This document shows positions 7,927-18,008 of a DNA stretch of 52,017 nt, piece by piece. Every line of letters starts with the position of its first letter. Position 1 is the first letter of the stretch. The position numbers and the translations under genes were made by a program. This DNA comes from an uncultured Lactobacillus sp. (GTDB taxonomy: Bacteria > Bacillota > Bacilli > Lactobacillales > Lactobacillaceae), in the NCBI GenBank assembly GCA_910589675.1, contig CAJUTO010000010.1:1-52017 (forward strand), given 5' to 3'. Under the pieces are notes generated by a model. That model saw nothing but the letters and a program-made list of their open reading frames with translations, was not told the origin of the DNA and did no database searches.

Positions 7927-8622
7927 CTAGTCATTTTTGAAATTTAATTTTTTCCGTTTACTCAATGAAATTGTATAAACAACATTAATAGTACCTAGAA
8001 GTAATACGGCAAACCATATAGTTTTTAAGAAAAATACTTTTTGAAGTAATGCTGACACAATGGCTCCAAGTGCAAAAGCAATAACTAAGAACATATAGTT
8101 AACAGCTGCATTATGCTGAGATTTATCTTCACCAAAGAAATATGCACTCCAGGCAACGACAGATTTTTTTAAATTACCCGTTGTAAATGCATTGTTATAC
8201 CCCATACCTTCGATCTTACTAAAGGAAGCATTTTGAACAGCCAATCCAAAGGCAATTACAGGCACGACATAATAATTCGGAACAGTTTTAGGAACAAAGC
8301 CTACTCCTAAGCAAATAAGTAAAATTGGAAATAGACAAAATACCCGCCAATAATTACTTTTAACGTATTTATGAAAAAGACCCACCAGTAATAACCCTAA
8401 AGTAAATGCAATAAATGTAGTTGCTCTATTTAACATACCTGCTATATTGTGATCCGCAAATGCTGAAGCAAAGAAGATAACATTTCCTGTTTGACCTGCA
8501 GACAAAGTATGTCCTCGTTGAATATAAGTATAAGCATCAATAAAACCAGCTGAAAAAGTTAAGGATGTGGCTAAAATACGTGATTCTGATGGCCGATACT
8601 TATCATTAGTAAATATATTCAT
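7927..8622 (-). CDS. YoaK/DUF1275 family membrane protein
   Basis: 231 residues with about six hydrophobic segments and the family start FSAGFIDAYTYIQRGHTLSAGQTGNVIF. The family is widespread and of uncertain function, possibly transport. GGGGGT precedes the ATG. It is monocistronic: the upstream cyclophilin gene has its own terminator, and a strong terminator follows. Confidence 0.9.
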   Translation of the reverse strand: MNIFTNDKYRPSESRILATSLTFSAGFIDAYTYIQRGHTLSAGQTGNVIFFASAFADHNIAGMLNRATTFIAFTLGLLLVGLFHKYVKSNYWRVFCLFPILLICLGVGFVPKTVPNYYVVPVIAFGLAVQNASFSKIEGMGYNNAFTTGNLKKSVVAWSAYFFGEDKSQHNAAVNYMFLVIAFALGAIVSALLQKVFFLKTIWFAVLLLGTINVVYTISLSKRKKLNFKND

Positions 8623-8652
8623 ATTTAACCCCCGTGTTATAAGCCCAAATTA

Positions 8653-8680
8653 AAAACATGATCAAGGTAGACCATGTTTT
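8653..8680 (-). terminator. Terminator of the cyclophilin gene
   Basis: AAAACATG and CATGTTTT on the minus strand form a stem followed by TTTTTAATTT, just after the stop at 8688. Confidence 0.7.
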
Positions 8681-8687
8681 AACTGAA

Positions 8688-9275
8688 TTAATCTTCAATC
8701 TGAATGTTCTTAATAATTACATCTTCTTTAGGCTTATCATTTGCCTTATCACGTGGAACTTTTGCAATTTCATCAACGACATCCATACCATCAATTACTT
8801 GACCAAAAACTGTATGACGACCATCTAACCATGGAGTTCCACCCTGTTTATATGCTTTTACAATTTCTTTTGGATAGCCAGCTGCATCCATTTCCTTAAT
8901 CATTCGTTTAGGCACATTCTTGTTTTGAACAATAAAGAATTGGCTCCCATTAGTATTAGGACCAGAATTAGCCATAGAAAGTGCGCCACGTAAGTTAAAG
9001 AGTTTATTTGAAAACTCATCTTCAAAAGGATGTCCCCAGATACTTTCACCGCCAGTACCGTCACCCTTTGGATCACCGCCTTGGATCATAAAGTCACTAA
9101 TTACACGATGAAAAGTAGTATTATCATAGTAACCTTTTTTAGCTAAACGAACGAAATTTTCTACAGTCATTGGAGCATCTTTTTCAAATAATTGAACTTT
9201 AATATCTCCATGATTAGTTTTAATTACTGCTTTTGGACCTTTTACATTTTCAAGGTCTAATTGTGGATATTCCAT
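8688..9275 (-). CDS. Cyclophilin-type peptidyl-prolyl cis-trans isomerase
   Basis: 195 residues, cytoplasmic, with no signal peptide. Prolyl isomerases speed folding at Xaa-Pro bonds. Clear motifs are [44 protein letters not shown] and [18 protein letters not shown]. These include the catalytic Arg (FHRV) and the Gln/Phe pocket (SQFFI). The length and the insertion before LDGRH match the bacterial PpiB-like group in lactobacilli. TAGGAGGA precedes the ATG. The gene lies 61 bases after recQ, so co-transcription is possible. Confidence 0.95.
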   Translation of the reverse strand: MEYPQLDLENVKGPKAVIKTNHGDIKVQLFEKDAPMTVENFVRLAKKGYYDNTTFHRVISDFMIQGGDPKGDGTGGESIWGHPFEDEFSNKLFNLRGALSMANSGPNTNGSQFFIVQNKNVPKRMIKEMDAAGYPKEIVKAYKQGGTPWLDGRHTVFGQVIDGMDVVDEIAKVPRDKANDKPKEDVIIKNIQIED

Positions 9276-9336
9276 CTTAATCCTCCTATTTTTAATCTGT
9301 TCTAGTCTATTCTACTATTTATTACTAGACACTTCA

Positions 9337-11133
9337 TTAATCTATTTCTTCTTTCAAATATTTTCTAATGGTATCAAGCATAATTTGCCCATATGCTTTT
9401 AGTTTTGCTTGACCAACACCTGAAATATTCAAAAAGTCTGTTTTTGTTTTAGGTTTTTGAAGTGCCATATCTCTTAATGATTTATCTGAAAAAATATAAA
9501 ATGCCGGTATCCCCTGCTCTTTAGCTAATTCTAAGCGTGTTTCCTTTAAACGCAAGAATAGGTTATTTTCCTTTTCTGAAATTTGATTAGTAAGTTGTAT
9601 TGATTTCCTGATATTTTTTGAAATCTTTTGACTTACTTGCTTTTTATCATCTAAAACGTCCCATCCTAAATTAGTTACATGAACTACAGGATATTGAGTA
9701 TCTGTTAACTCCAAGTAGTTATGGCTGATTAGATAATTAATTAAATCTAAAGCAGCTCTCTTTCCTAACTTCAAACTACCATAATTTTTAAAATTAGATG
9801 CCCGAAGTTCTCGCATGCGCTGATTATTGGCACCTGTAACTACATCGGCAACTACATTTTTGCCAAAACGTCCATCAAGTTCATAAATTGTTGAAATGAT
9901 TTTTTTGCTTTCTGCAGTAATATCTTTTTCAATAAATGTTCCCAAGCAATTAGAACATTTGCCACATGGAGAGCAAGTCTGACCAAAATATCTGACGATA
10001 AATTGTTGTAAACATTCCGTTGTATTGACGTATTTAGTAATTGCAGCTAATTTCTGATATTGAATTTTTTGGTATTCATCATCTAAATCAGATTGTTCAA
10101 TAAACCAACGATATAGTCTAATATCTTTCGGGTGATAAATTAATATTCCTTCACATGGCTCTCCGTCTCTGCCTGCTCTCCCGGCTTCTTGATAATATGA
10201 TTCTAAGTTTGGAGTACTATTAGCGTGAATTACAAATCGAACATTTCTTTTATCAATTCCCATACCAAAAGCATTTGTTGCAACAATCACCTGGACCTTA
10301 TCAAATTGAAAGGCATCTTGTACATCGGCTCTTTCTTTATTAGATAGCCCAGCATGATAACTCGCTGTTAAAATTCCATTTTGAGCTAAATAGTCAGTCA
10401 ACTCTTCAACATTTTTTCTTGTACTCGCATACACAATCCCTGATTGATTGGGATGCTTTTTAATATAATCTAAAAGATATAAGTTAGTATTTTTAGGATT
10501 ATCTACTACCTTGAAGCTCAAATTTGGTCTTGCAAATGAAGTAATAACATAATTTTCAGCCGGAATATTTAATTGATCTGCAATATCTTTCTGAACTGAA
10601 GGTGTTGCAGTTGCTGTTAAAGCTAAAATATTAGGCTGGCTTTTAATTGACTTTACTCCCTCCATAATTTGGCGGTACGCAGGTCTAAAGTCATGGCCCC
10701 ATTGAGAAATACAGTGGGCTTCATCGACTGCAACTAAAGAAATATCCAAAAAGTTTAATTGATAGCGAAAATAATCCATTGCTAGCCGCTCAGGAGTTAT
10801 GTATAAAAGTTTTATTTTTCCTTCATAGGCTTGTCTCAAGATTGGATTTACTTCTTCTTGAGGAGTTGCTGAATTTAAAGCAGCAGCATTAATGCCATTT
10901 TGTTTTAGAGAGTCTATCTGATCCTTCATTAAGGAAATTAAAGGAGATATTACCAACGTTACACCAGGGTTAACCAATGCTGGTATCTGATAACACATTG
11001 ACTTTCCTGCTCCAGTTGGCATTACAGCTAAAACATTTCTTCCTTTAAGAACTTGCTCAATAACTCGTTCTTGTCCAGGACGAAAAGTTGTATAACCAAA
11101 AACATTCTTTAGTACTTCTATTGATGATTTCAT
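9337..11133 (-). CDS. recQ: ATP-dependent DNA helicase RecQ
   Basis: A 3'-5' DNA helicase of recombination and repair. 598 residues with Walker A MPTGAGKS (38-45), DEAH (137-140), motif VI QEAGRAGRDGEP and a four-Cys zinc site (TECLQQF...CSPCGKCSNC). An RQC winged helix is followed by a C-terminal HRDC domain at about 515-590 (ISGVGQAKLKAYG). Usual length for Gram-positive RecQ. GAGGAAA precedes the ATG. The gene sits 70 bases after ppaC, separated from it by a terminator. Confidence 0.96.
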   Translation of the reverse strand: MKSSIEVLKNVFGYTTFRPGQERVIEQVLKGRNVLAVMPTGAGKSMCYQIPALVNPGVTLVISPLISLMKDQIDSLKQNGINAAALNSATPQEEVNPILRQAYEGKIKLLYITPERLAMDYFRYQLNFLDISLVAVDEAHCISQWGHDFRPAYRQIMEGVKSIKSQPNILALTATATPSVQKDIADQLNIPAENYVITSFARPNLSFKVVDNPKNTNLYLLDYIKKHPNQSGIVYASTRKNVEELTDYLAQNGILTASYHAGLSNKERADVQDAFQFDKVQVIVATNAFGMGIDKRNVRFVIHANSTPNLESYYQEAGRAGRDGEPCEGILIYHPKDIRLYRWFIEQSDLDDEYQKIQYQKLAAITKYVNTTECLQQFIVRYFGQTCSPCGKCSNCLGTFIEKDITAESKKIISTIYELDGRFGKNVVADVVTGANNQRMRELRASNFKNYGSLKLGKRAALDLINYLISHNYLELTDTQYPVVHVTNLGWDVLDDKKQVSQKISKNIRKSIQLTNQISEKENNLFLRLKETRLELAKEQGIPAFYIFSDKSLRDMALQKPKTKTDFLNISGVGQAKLKAYGQIMLDTIRKYLKEEID

Positions 11134-11148
11134 TTTCCTCTACTAAAT

Positions 11149-11184
11149 AAAAAAACAAGTATGAAAGGATCATACCTGTCTTTT
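11149..11184. terminator. Terminator of ppaC
   Basis: ACAAGTATGA (11155-11164) pairs with TCATACCTGT (11170-11179). A run of seven A on the plus strand gives the U-run for the minus transcript; TCTTTTT lies on the other side. Confidence 0.85.
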
Positions 11185-11203
11185 TCTAAATTAAACCAAA
11201 TAA

Positions 11204-12139
11204 TTAAGCTTCAAAAGCATTAGTTAAAGGAGGAACAACTTGCTTCTTTCTTGAAACAACGCCTGGTAACTTAACTTCTGAATCTGATAATTTAGCGTTA
11301 AATGCTTTTTCAAATTTAGCCTTTGATTCATCACTACCTACTACTAAAGCTTCTGAATCTGAATCAAGAATGTTGGTAATTAAAAGCATAAACATATCGT
11401 AGCCTTCACGCTTAGAAGCTTCATCCATAGCCTTTAAGAAAGCGTCTTTACGTTCTAAGGCTTCTGGTAAATCAACAACGTTAATTTGTGCTACACGAAC
11501 GTTGCTACCGTTTAATTCAAAACTCTTAGCATCTAAATCAATTAGGTCTTCTTCTGACTTGTCAGCAATATTAGTACCAGCTTTAAGCATCTTAAGACCG
11601 TATTCTTTGTAGTCAACACCAGCAATGTTTGCTAAAGATACTACAGCTTCTTTATCTTGGTCAGTAGTTGTTGGTGACTTTAAGAGTAAAGTATCTGAGA
11701 TAATAGCTGAAAGCATAATTCCTGCAATATCTTGTGGAATTTCAATTTCTTTTTCGTTGTACATTTGCCACATAATGGTACTGGTACAACCAACTGGAGC
11801 TGCACGGTAGTATAAAGGATCAGCAGTATTGAAGTTCATAATACGGTGGTGATCAACTACATGAGTTACTTTAACCTTATCAATGTCAGAAACACTCTGT
11901 TGAGGTTCGTTATGGTCAACAAGCATTACTGCATCAACTTCATTTGAAGCAGTTTTAATAACACGAGGTGCAGTAAAACCAAACTTATTTAAAGCATACT
12001 TAGTTTCATCATTAGCTTCACCTAAAGCAACAGCTTCGGTATCGTAACCTAACTTATTTTGTAAGTATGAGTATGCAATTGCTGTTCCGATTGCATCTGT
12101 ATCAGGATTTTGGTGACCAAAAATCAATTCTTTTGCCAT
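11204..12139 (-). CDS. ppaC: Manganese-dependent inorganic pyrophosphatase (family II)
   Basis: Hydrolyses PPi to phosphate in the cytoplasm using Mn2+. 311 residues with the DHH-type metal ligands His9, Asp13 and Asp15 in GHQNPDTDA, Asp75 in LVDHNEPQ, and DHH at 96-98. The C-terminal substrate motif [10 protein letters not shown] matches the family. TAAAGGAG precedes the ATG at 12139. It has no CBS insert and has the family's standard length. A Mn importer gene (mntH) lies in the same window but far away. Confidence 0.97.
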   Translation of the reverse strand: MAKELIFGHQNPDTDAIGTAIAYSYLQNKLGYDTEAVALGEANDETKYALNKFGFTAPRVIKTASNEVDAVMLVDHNEPQQSVSDIDKVKVTHVVDHHRIMNFNTADPLYYRAAPVGCTSTIMWQMYNEKEIEIPQDIAGIMLSAIISDTLLLKSPTTTDQDKEAVVSLANIAGVDYKEYGLKMLKAGTNIADKSEEDLIDLDAKSFELNGSNVRVAQINVVDLPEALERKDAFLKAMDEASKREGYDMFMLLITNILDSDSEALVVGSDESKAKFEKAFNAKLSDSEVKLPGVVSRKKQVVPPLTNAFEA

Positions 12140-12221
12140 TATATAGAGCTCCTTTAAAATTATATCTACCTAATTATTTTAGATTAAAAGTTAAACTTAA
12201 GCAAATCTATCACGCATTAAA

Positions 12222-12254
12222 AAGGCATCCTTTTGCTATAAAAAGAATGCCTTA
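12222..12254 (-). terminator. Terminator of the second LysR gene
   Basis: AAGGCATCCTTTT pairs with AAAAGAATGCCTT. On the minus strand the stem is followed by TTTTTAAT, directly after the stop at 12258. Confidence 0.88.
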
Positions 12255-12257
12255 AAA

Positions 12258-13211
12258 CTAAATATTAACTTTAATATCCTCTAGTCTACTATCATAATCT
12301 TTTTCTTCAATAAACTTATCCCACTCTTTTAAGAAGTTGACTAGTCGAGGTATTTCACTCTTATTTTTACGATAAATAAAACAACTCTCAAAGTTTGTCT
12401 CACTTTTTGTCTTTACTGGAGATAATGTAATTTCAGCTTTGTGTGCCTTATAAAAACTCTTGGAGACATAAGTGTTATAGTCGGTTTGCTCAGCAAATTT
12501 GATTAATTGATATGGAGCAGTAAATGTTACCGTAGTATTTAATTCATTGTTTGGAAACTCACTAGCATAAAAGCGACGAACAATTTGTGGTAAGTAGTAG
12601 TCCTTAGGATAAGCAACCCATTTATGCTGAGTTGTTTTATTAAACTCATCTTCTGGATCGTGAGTTAAGAAAATAACTTCTTCAGGATAAATTTGTTTTG
12701 CCATATACTGTTTCATGTTCTTCACAGTTGAATTATGATCTGGCATGTAAAGAACTGCTAAATCTAATTGATTATTATCTAGTCTATCCCAAAGTTCTGT
12801 CCTATTATAGAAACCCACATGTAATGTTATATCAGGATATTTATGGTTGAATTTAACTAAGAATTGATCAATTACTCTTGCTTCAATAGTAGATAATATT
12901 CCTAAAGAAATAGTTCCGGTATCTGATTTAGTGTATTGCTGAATACTGTCTACAGCATTATTAACTGTTGAAAATAGTGCTTTTGCTGTCTCTTCCATCT
13001 TTAGGCCAGCATCAGTTAAATATAATTTTTTGCCCATTTGGCCAAATAATGGTGACCCAACTGCTCGTTCAAGTTTTTTAATTTGTTGCGTTAAGGCCGG
13101 CTGAGTAATACCTAAAATTTGAGCTGCTTGCGTATAACTCATATTATCAATTAATTGAAGAAAGTAACGTAACGATTTCGCGGATAAAACCGCATCAGTA
13201 TTTGTTTTCAT
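12258..13211 (-). CDS. LysR-family transcriptional regulator
   Basis: 317 residues. The N-terminal HTH reads SLRYFLQLIDNMSYTQAAQI then LGITQPALTQQIKKLERAVG, with a short extra N-terminal tail. It is followed by a LysR substrate domain (ISLGILSTIEARVIDQFL). It is larger and clearly diverged from the LysR at 4590-5471. No obvious target is adjacent; the 240-base AT-rich gap upstream separates it from parC. The effector is unknown. Confidence 0.9.
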   Translation of the reverse strand: MKTNTDAVLSAKSLRYFLQLIDNMSYTQAAQILGITQPALTQQIKKLERAVGSPLFGQMGKKLYLTDAGLKMEETAKALFSTVNNAVDSIQQYTKSDTGTISLGILSTIEARVIDQFLVKFNHKYPDITLHVGFYNRTELWDRLDNNQLDLAVLYMPDHNSTVKNMKQYMAKQIYPEEVIFLTHDPEDEFNKTTQHKWVAYPKDYYLPQIVRRFYASEFPNNELNTTVTFTAPYQLIKFAEQTDYNTYVSKSFYKAHKAEITLSPVKTKSETNFESCFIYRKNKSEIPRLVNFLKEWDKFIEEKDYDSRLEDIKVNI

Positions 13212-13405
13212 AATTGAATACCTCTTATATAAATCTGGAATAATAGCTAATGAATAAGATTTTTAAATACAACTAATTATTTTCTGATAGTCCTTTATTA
13301 AAGCTTAATATTCATCTCACACTTTTTATAATAACACCTGTGCCAATAATAATAAAAAATTTTGCATAAAATGCATACTATTTTCCTATAATTCTTATTT
13401 TAATA

Positions 13406-13447
13406 AAAAAACTAAGGATAACAGTTCAATCATTATCCTTAGTTTTT
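13406..13447 (-). terminator. Terminator of parE-parC
   Basis: AAAAACTAAGGATAA and TTATCCTTAGTTTTT are a perfect 15-bp inverted repeat just after the parC stop. Confidence 0.9.
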
Positions 13448-13453
13448 AACTAA

Positions 13454-15934
13454 TTAAAATAAATTTTCAGTTTTATCTCTTCCATCTGCAATTGGTCGGC
13501 CAAGCGTTAACGAGACAGGAGTCCCATCTGTCATTGGGTCTAGTACAAAAGATCCATTTGAATAGCGGTCGCCCAATGGGAATTCAGAAGTGTTAAGTTC
13601 AATATGACGATCACTAGAAGTATTCAGATGGAGAATATGATTTTCACCATAACTACTGATTGCCATAATTCGATGAGGCTTAGTCTTAAGTTCACGTAGT
13701 ACAAGGACACCTCGTTTTGCACGCGTAACTTTATTTATAAGGCTAAGTTTTAGTTGCTTAAACGCTCCCCGTTGAGTGATGATTCCAATCTTAATTAAAT
13801 CAATATATTTAGGATCAGCTAAAACATAATTTACTATGTAGTCATCATCTTTAAGGTTAACGGATTTAACACCAACTGCTTTTGAGCCGGATGTAGGTAT
13901 CTCACTAATATCAAATCTTACTGCATATGCTTGGTTAGTAATTAGAGTTATTTCTTGCTTACTATCAGGTTGAACTTGATCAATGCGGACAACTTTACTG
14001 TCATTACTCTTAAGCTTAATAGAAGTAATTGCACGAGACTTATATGTTCTAGTAGGTTGTAAATCTGCTAATGTAACTTGTTTAATATATCCATCGTTAG
14101 TAGCAATCAAAAAGTTTAAATTGGCCTTTAAATCATTAACTTCAAACACCCGAATAATTTCTTCATCACTATCAAGACCAATTTCTTGAGACAGGTGCTG
14201 CCCTGTTTCTTTCCATTTTGTTTCAATTAATTCATGTACTGGACGATAAATTAGGTTTCCTTTATTAGTAAAAATATAAAGGTTATCCAAGGTAGACATT
14301 GTTTTTTCAAACACAACCTTATCACCAGCAGGCAATCCATTATCTTCATCATCGGTTGATTGGAATGAACGAAGAGATGAACGCTTCAAGTAGCCGTCTT
14401 TACTTACTAATACTCGTACATCTTCATCAGCTACTAGAGCTTTTTCATTAATTTCAATTTTAGCTGCTTTAGCAGTAATTTCTGTTCTTCTTGGTGAACC
14501 GAATTCTCTTTTTACCGCATTTAATTCTTTAACTACAACTCTTTCAAGAACCTTATTATCACTTAATATTTCATTGAACTTTTCGATTTTTTTATTTAAA
14601 TCTGCTTGTTCCTTTTTAAGTTGGTTAACATCAGTATTAGTTAAACGGTATAACTGCAAAGAAACTATAGCTTCCGCTTGATTATGAGTGAACTCATACT
14701 TAGAAATTAAATTCTTTTTAGCATCTTTTTTATCTTTAGAAGATCTAATAGTTTTGATTACTTGATCTAAAATATCTAAGGCATGAATAAGACCTTCAAC
14801 TATTTCTAGACGCTGTTTAGCCTTCTTTAGATCAAATTCTGTTCTCTTAGTTACAACATCTTTTTTATGTGCTAAATAAGAAGATAAAATACGCTTTAAT
14901 CCAACTTGTACGGGAGTCATACGATCAATAGCAACCATATTGAAATTGTATGAAACTTGTAAGTCAGTGTTTTTAAATAGATAGTTCAAGATGTTTTGAC
15001 TATCAGCACCCTTTTTAAGTTCGATTACAATTGAAAGGCCGTGACGATCAGTTTCATCTCTTACTTCTGAAATACCGTCAATTTCCTTATTTAAACGGAT
15101 TTCGTCAATTTTCTTAACCATCATTGCTTTATTTACGCCGAAAGGTACTTCGGTTACAACTATTTGCTGACGATGGCCTTTAATTTCTTGAATTGTAGTC
15201 TTAGACCTAACTTGAATTCTTCCACGACCAGTTTCATAGGCCTCTTTAATGCCTTTAGTTCCTAGGACAATGCCACCTGTTGGAAAATCAGGTCCCTTAA
15301 CAAATTTCATCAAATCATCTGTTGCAGCATCGGGATGCTTTAGCAGATAAACAGCTGCTTCAATAACCTCAGCAAGATTATGAGGTGGAATTTCAGTTGC
15401 GTATCCAGCTGAGATACCTGTTGATCCATTAACTAATAAGTTAGGAAAGTGAGCCGGTAAAACTGTTGGTTCATACTCTGTATCATCAAAGTTCAAAATC
15501 ATTTGAACAGTTTCTTTATCAATATCTTGTAAAAGTAAATTAGAAATTTTACTTAAACGAGATTCGGTATAACGCATGGCTGCTGGACCATCCCCATCCA
15601 TCGATCCATTATTACCGTGCATTTCGATTAAAGGTTCACGCATTTTCCAATCTTGCGATAAGTGAACCAAAGCCCCATAAATAGAACTGTCACCATGAGG
15701 GTGAAAGTTACCCATAACATTACCGACAGCTTTTGCCGCCTTCTTATAAGGCTTATCATATGTATTATTATCTTTATACATCGCATACAGAATACGACGT
15801 TGAACTGGTTTTAAGCCATCTCGAATATCTGGGAGAGCACGTTCTTGGATAATATATTTTGAATATCGTCCAAATCTTTCACCCATAACTTCTTCAAGAG
15901 GTAATTCCCTAATTCTTTCATTTGTTTGTGTCAT
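13454..15934 (-). CDS. parC: DNA topoisomerase IV subunit A
   Basis: With ParE it decatenates daughter chromosomes. 826 residues: winged-helix/tower breakage-reunion domain, then a C-terminal beta-pinwheel. The catalytic tyrosine is Tyr122 in AAMRYTESRLS. The quinolone region reads HPHGDSSIYGA, with Ser83 present but Gly at 87 where most homologues have Asp or Glu. The pinwheel lacks a GyrA-box (QRRGGKG-type) and parE lies upstream, so ParC rather than GyrA. It starts 16 bases after parE behind AGAGGTTA and is followed by a strong terminator. Confidence 0.95.
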   Translation of the reverse strand: MTQTNERIRELPLEEVMGERFGRYSKYIIQERALPDIRDGLKPVQRRILYAMYKDNNTYDKPYKKAAKAVGNVMGNFHPHGDSSIYGALVHLSQDWKMREPLIEMHGNNGSMDGDGPAAMRYTESRLSKISNLLLQDIDKETVQMILNFDDTEYEPTVLPAHFPNLLVNGSTGISAGYATEIPPHNLAEVIEAAVYLLKHPDAATDDLMKFVKGPDFPTGGIVLGTKGIKEAYETGRGRIQVRSKTTIQEIKGHRQQIVVTEVPFGVNKAMMVKKIDEIRLNKEIDGISEVRDETDRHGLSIVIELKKGADSQNILNYLFKNTDLQVSYNFNMVAIDRMTPVQVGLKRILSSYLAHKKDVVTKRTEFDLKKAKQRLEIVEGLIHALDILDQVIKTIRSSKDKKDAKKNLISKYEFTHNQAEAIVSLQLYRLTNTDVNQLKKEQADLNKKIEKFNEILSDNKVLERVVVKELNAVKREFGSPRRTEITAKAAKIEINEKALVADEDVRVLVSKDGYLKRSSLRSFQSTDDEDNGLPAGDKVVFEKTMSTLDNLYIFTNKGNLIYRPVHELIETKWKETGQHLSQEIGLDSDEEIIRVFEVNDLKANLNFLIATNDGYIKQVTLADLQPTRTYKSRAITSIKLKSNDSKVVRIDQVQPDSKQEITLITNQAYAVRFDISEIPTSGSKAVGVKSVNLKDDDYIVNYVLADPKYIDLIKIGIITQRGAFKQLKLSLINKVTRAKRGVLVLRELKTKPHRIMAISSYGENHILHLNTSSDRHIELNTSEFPLGDRYSNGSFVLDPMTDGTPVSLTLGRPIADGRDKTENLF

Positions 15935-15950
15935 TTAAAAATATAACCTC

Positions 15951-17909
15951 TTAATCTCTACTTGTTTCTAGAATTGATCCGTCTTCACCCATACGGAATT
16001 TAACGTTTTCATCAATCCATTTTCTTCTAGGAGCCACTTTATCTCCCATTAAGGTTGTTACACGCTTTTCAGCAAGTTGAGCATCGTCAATCTTAACTCT
16101 AATTAAGGTACGAGTTTCAGGATTCATAGTTGTTTCCCATAATTGATCAGCATTCATTTCACCTAAACCTTTGAAACGCTGCAAAGCAAAACCCTTACCC
16201 ATGTCTTTAGAGTCTTCGCTCAATTCTTCATCAGTCCAAGCATATTTAATCTTGGCTTTTGCTCCGTTACCTTTTTGTAATTTGTATAAAGGAGGCAGAG
16301 CAATATACACACGCCCCGCTTCAACCATTGGGCGCATATATCTGTAAAAGAAAGTTAAAAGCAAAATTTGAATATGGGCACCATCAGTATCCGCATCTGT
16401 CATGATGATGATTTTATCGTAATTTGCATCCTTAATCTGAAAATCTGACCCAACACCTGCACCAATAGTATGGATCATGGTATTGATTTCTTCATTTTTA
16501 AAGATATCTTGTAACTTAGCTTTTTGTGTATTTAAGACCTTGCCTCGTAATGGCAAAATAGCTTGGAACTTTCTATCTCTTCCTTGTTTTGCGGAACCAC
16601 CAGCTGAGTCCCCTTCGACTAGGAATAACTCATTTTTCTTTGGATTACGTGATTGAGCAGGAGTTAATTTTCCTGAAAGAATCTCCTTCTTTCGTCTCTT
16701 TTTACCACTTCTGCTTTCATCTCTGGCCTTTTTAGCAGCTTCACGTGCATCCCTTGCTTTTTGTGCCTTCTGAACTAAGCTTTGAGCAAATTCTCCGTTT
16801 TCCATTAAATAGTATGAAAGCTGTTCATAAACAATGCTGTCTACAACACTTCTAGCTTGAGGAGTTCCAAGTTTTCCTTTAGTCTGTCCTTCAAATTCTA
16901 GTAATTCTTCTGGAATCTTAACAGATAATACTGCACTTAAGCCTTCACGATAATCGCTACCTTCTAGACCTTTATCCTTATTCTTTAATAGCCCTTGCTT
17001 TTTAGCGTAATCATTAAAAGCTTTTGTAAACCCACTACGTGCCCCAGCTTCATGACTACCACCATCAGCTGTACGAACATTATTTACAAATGAAACAAAG
17101 TTTTCGGAATATCCATCATTGTATTGGCCTGAAAATTCAACTTCAATTCCATTTTGTTTACCAGAAAAGTAAAAAACATCTCCCATTGTATCTTTGTCTT
17201 CGTTTAAATAAGATACAAATGACTTAATTCCATCTTCATATAGAAACTCATCATGATGTTCTGGTTCTCGTTCATCAGTTAGTGTGAACTTAACACCCTT
17301 TAATAGAAAAGCTGACTCACGAATTCGTTCTTGAATAGTTTCGTAATTATATGTGGTAGTAGAAAAAATAGTTGGATCTGGTTTAAAAGTAATAGTAGTA
17401 CCATTTTTATCCTTAGTCTTGCCTAAATGCTTAAGCGTACCAATTGGATGACCACCATTTTCAAATTCTTCTTCATATGCTTGACCGTCTCTGACTACTC
17501 TTACTTTTAAGTAAGAAGATAGTGCATTTACAACAGAAGAACCTACTCCATGTAAACCACCAGAAGTTTGATAATTCTTTTCGGTAAACTTACCACCTGC
17601 ATGTAACACAGTAAGGATAACTTCAATAGTTGGAATTCCTGATTCATGCATTCCTGTTGGCATTCCACGTCCAAAATCTTGAACCGTAACTGAGTTATCT
17701 TTATGAATAGTTACATTGATTTCTTTACCATAACCAGCCATTGCTTCGTCAACTGAGTTATCAACGATTTCATAAATCAAGTGATTTAACCCATGCCGAT
17801 CAGTTGAACCGATATACATTCCTGGACGTTTTCTTACTGCCTCTAGTCCATGAAGAATCTGAATCGAAGAATCATCATATGAACTGGTAGTTTTATTTGC
17901 TTTAGCCAA
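15951..17909 (-). CDS. parE: DNA topoisomerase IV subunit B
   Basis: GHKL ATPase subunit of topo IV. The ATP-binding site shows EIVDNSVDEAMAGYG and HGLEAVRKRPGMYIGSTD. The TOPRIM domain has LVEGDSAGGSA and DADTDGAHI, and the C-terminus has QRFKGLGEMNADQLWETTM. I place the start at TTG 17909 (MAKANKTTSS, 652 residues) because GGAGG lies 7 bases upstream. A longer TTG start at 17936 would put that ribosome site inside the coding region. It is the first gene of parE-parC and divergent from plsY. Confidence 0.94.
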   Translation of the reverse strand: MAKANKTTSSYDDSSIQILHGLEAVRKRPGMYIGSTDRHGLNHLIYEIVDNSVDEAMAGYGKEINVTIHKDNSVTVQDFGRGMPTGMHESGIPTIEVILTVLHAGGKFTEKNYQTSGGLHGVGSSVVNALSSYLKVRVVRDGQAYEEEFENGGHPIGTLKHLGKTKDKNGTTITFKPDPTIFSTTTYNYETIQERIRESAFLLKGVKFTLTDEREPEHHDEFLYEDGIKSFVSYLNEDKDTMGDVFYFSGKQNGIEVEFSGQYNDGYSENFVSFVNNVRTADGGSHEAGARSGFTKAFNDYAKKQGLLKNKDKGLEGSDYREGLSAVLSVKIPEELLEFEGQTKGKLGTPQARSVVDSIVYEQLSYYLMENGEFAQSLVQKAQKARDAREAAKKARDESRSGKKRRKKEILSGKLTPAQSRNPKKNELFLVEGDSAGGSAKQGRDRKFQAILPLRGKVLNTQKAKLQDIFKNEEINTMIHTIGAGVGSDFQIKDANYDKIIIMTDADTDGAHIQILLLTFFYRYMRPMVEAGRVYIALPPLYKLQKGNGAKAKIKYAWTDEELSEDSKDMGKGFALQRFKGLGEMNADQLWETTMNPETRTLIRVKIDDAQLAEKRVTTLMGDKVAPRRKWIDENVKFRMGEDGSILETSRD

Positions 17910-17943
17910 ATAAATGCCTCCATTTTTAACAGACAATCAAAAT

Positions 17944-18000
17944 CAACCCCACAGCTATTATAATCTTTGTTAAAATAGCTTTAGATTTTAAATGGGGTTG
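17944..18000. promoter_or_regulatory. Divergent parE/plsY promoter region with flanking inverted repeat
   Basis: CAACCCCA (17944-17951) and TGGGGTTG (17993-18000) are exact reverse complements enclosing 41 AT-rich bases. A TATAAT for parE (minus strand, 17957-17962) lies between them, and plsY promoter elements probably do too. It may be an operator or coincidental symmetry. Confidence 0.4.
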
Positions 18001-18008
18001 AAAAGTGA

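Noticed and set aside
12067-12255. A 62-codon plus-strand frame near ppaC
   Set aside because: Antisense to the ppaC start and the adjacent terminator, with no ribosome site.
13454-17909. GyrA/GyrB
   Set aside because: Pair lies next to plsY in parE-parC order and the A subunit lacks the GyrA box; topo IV fits better.
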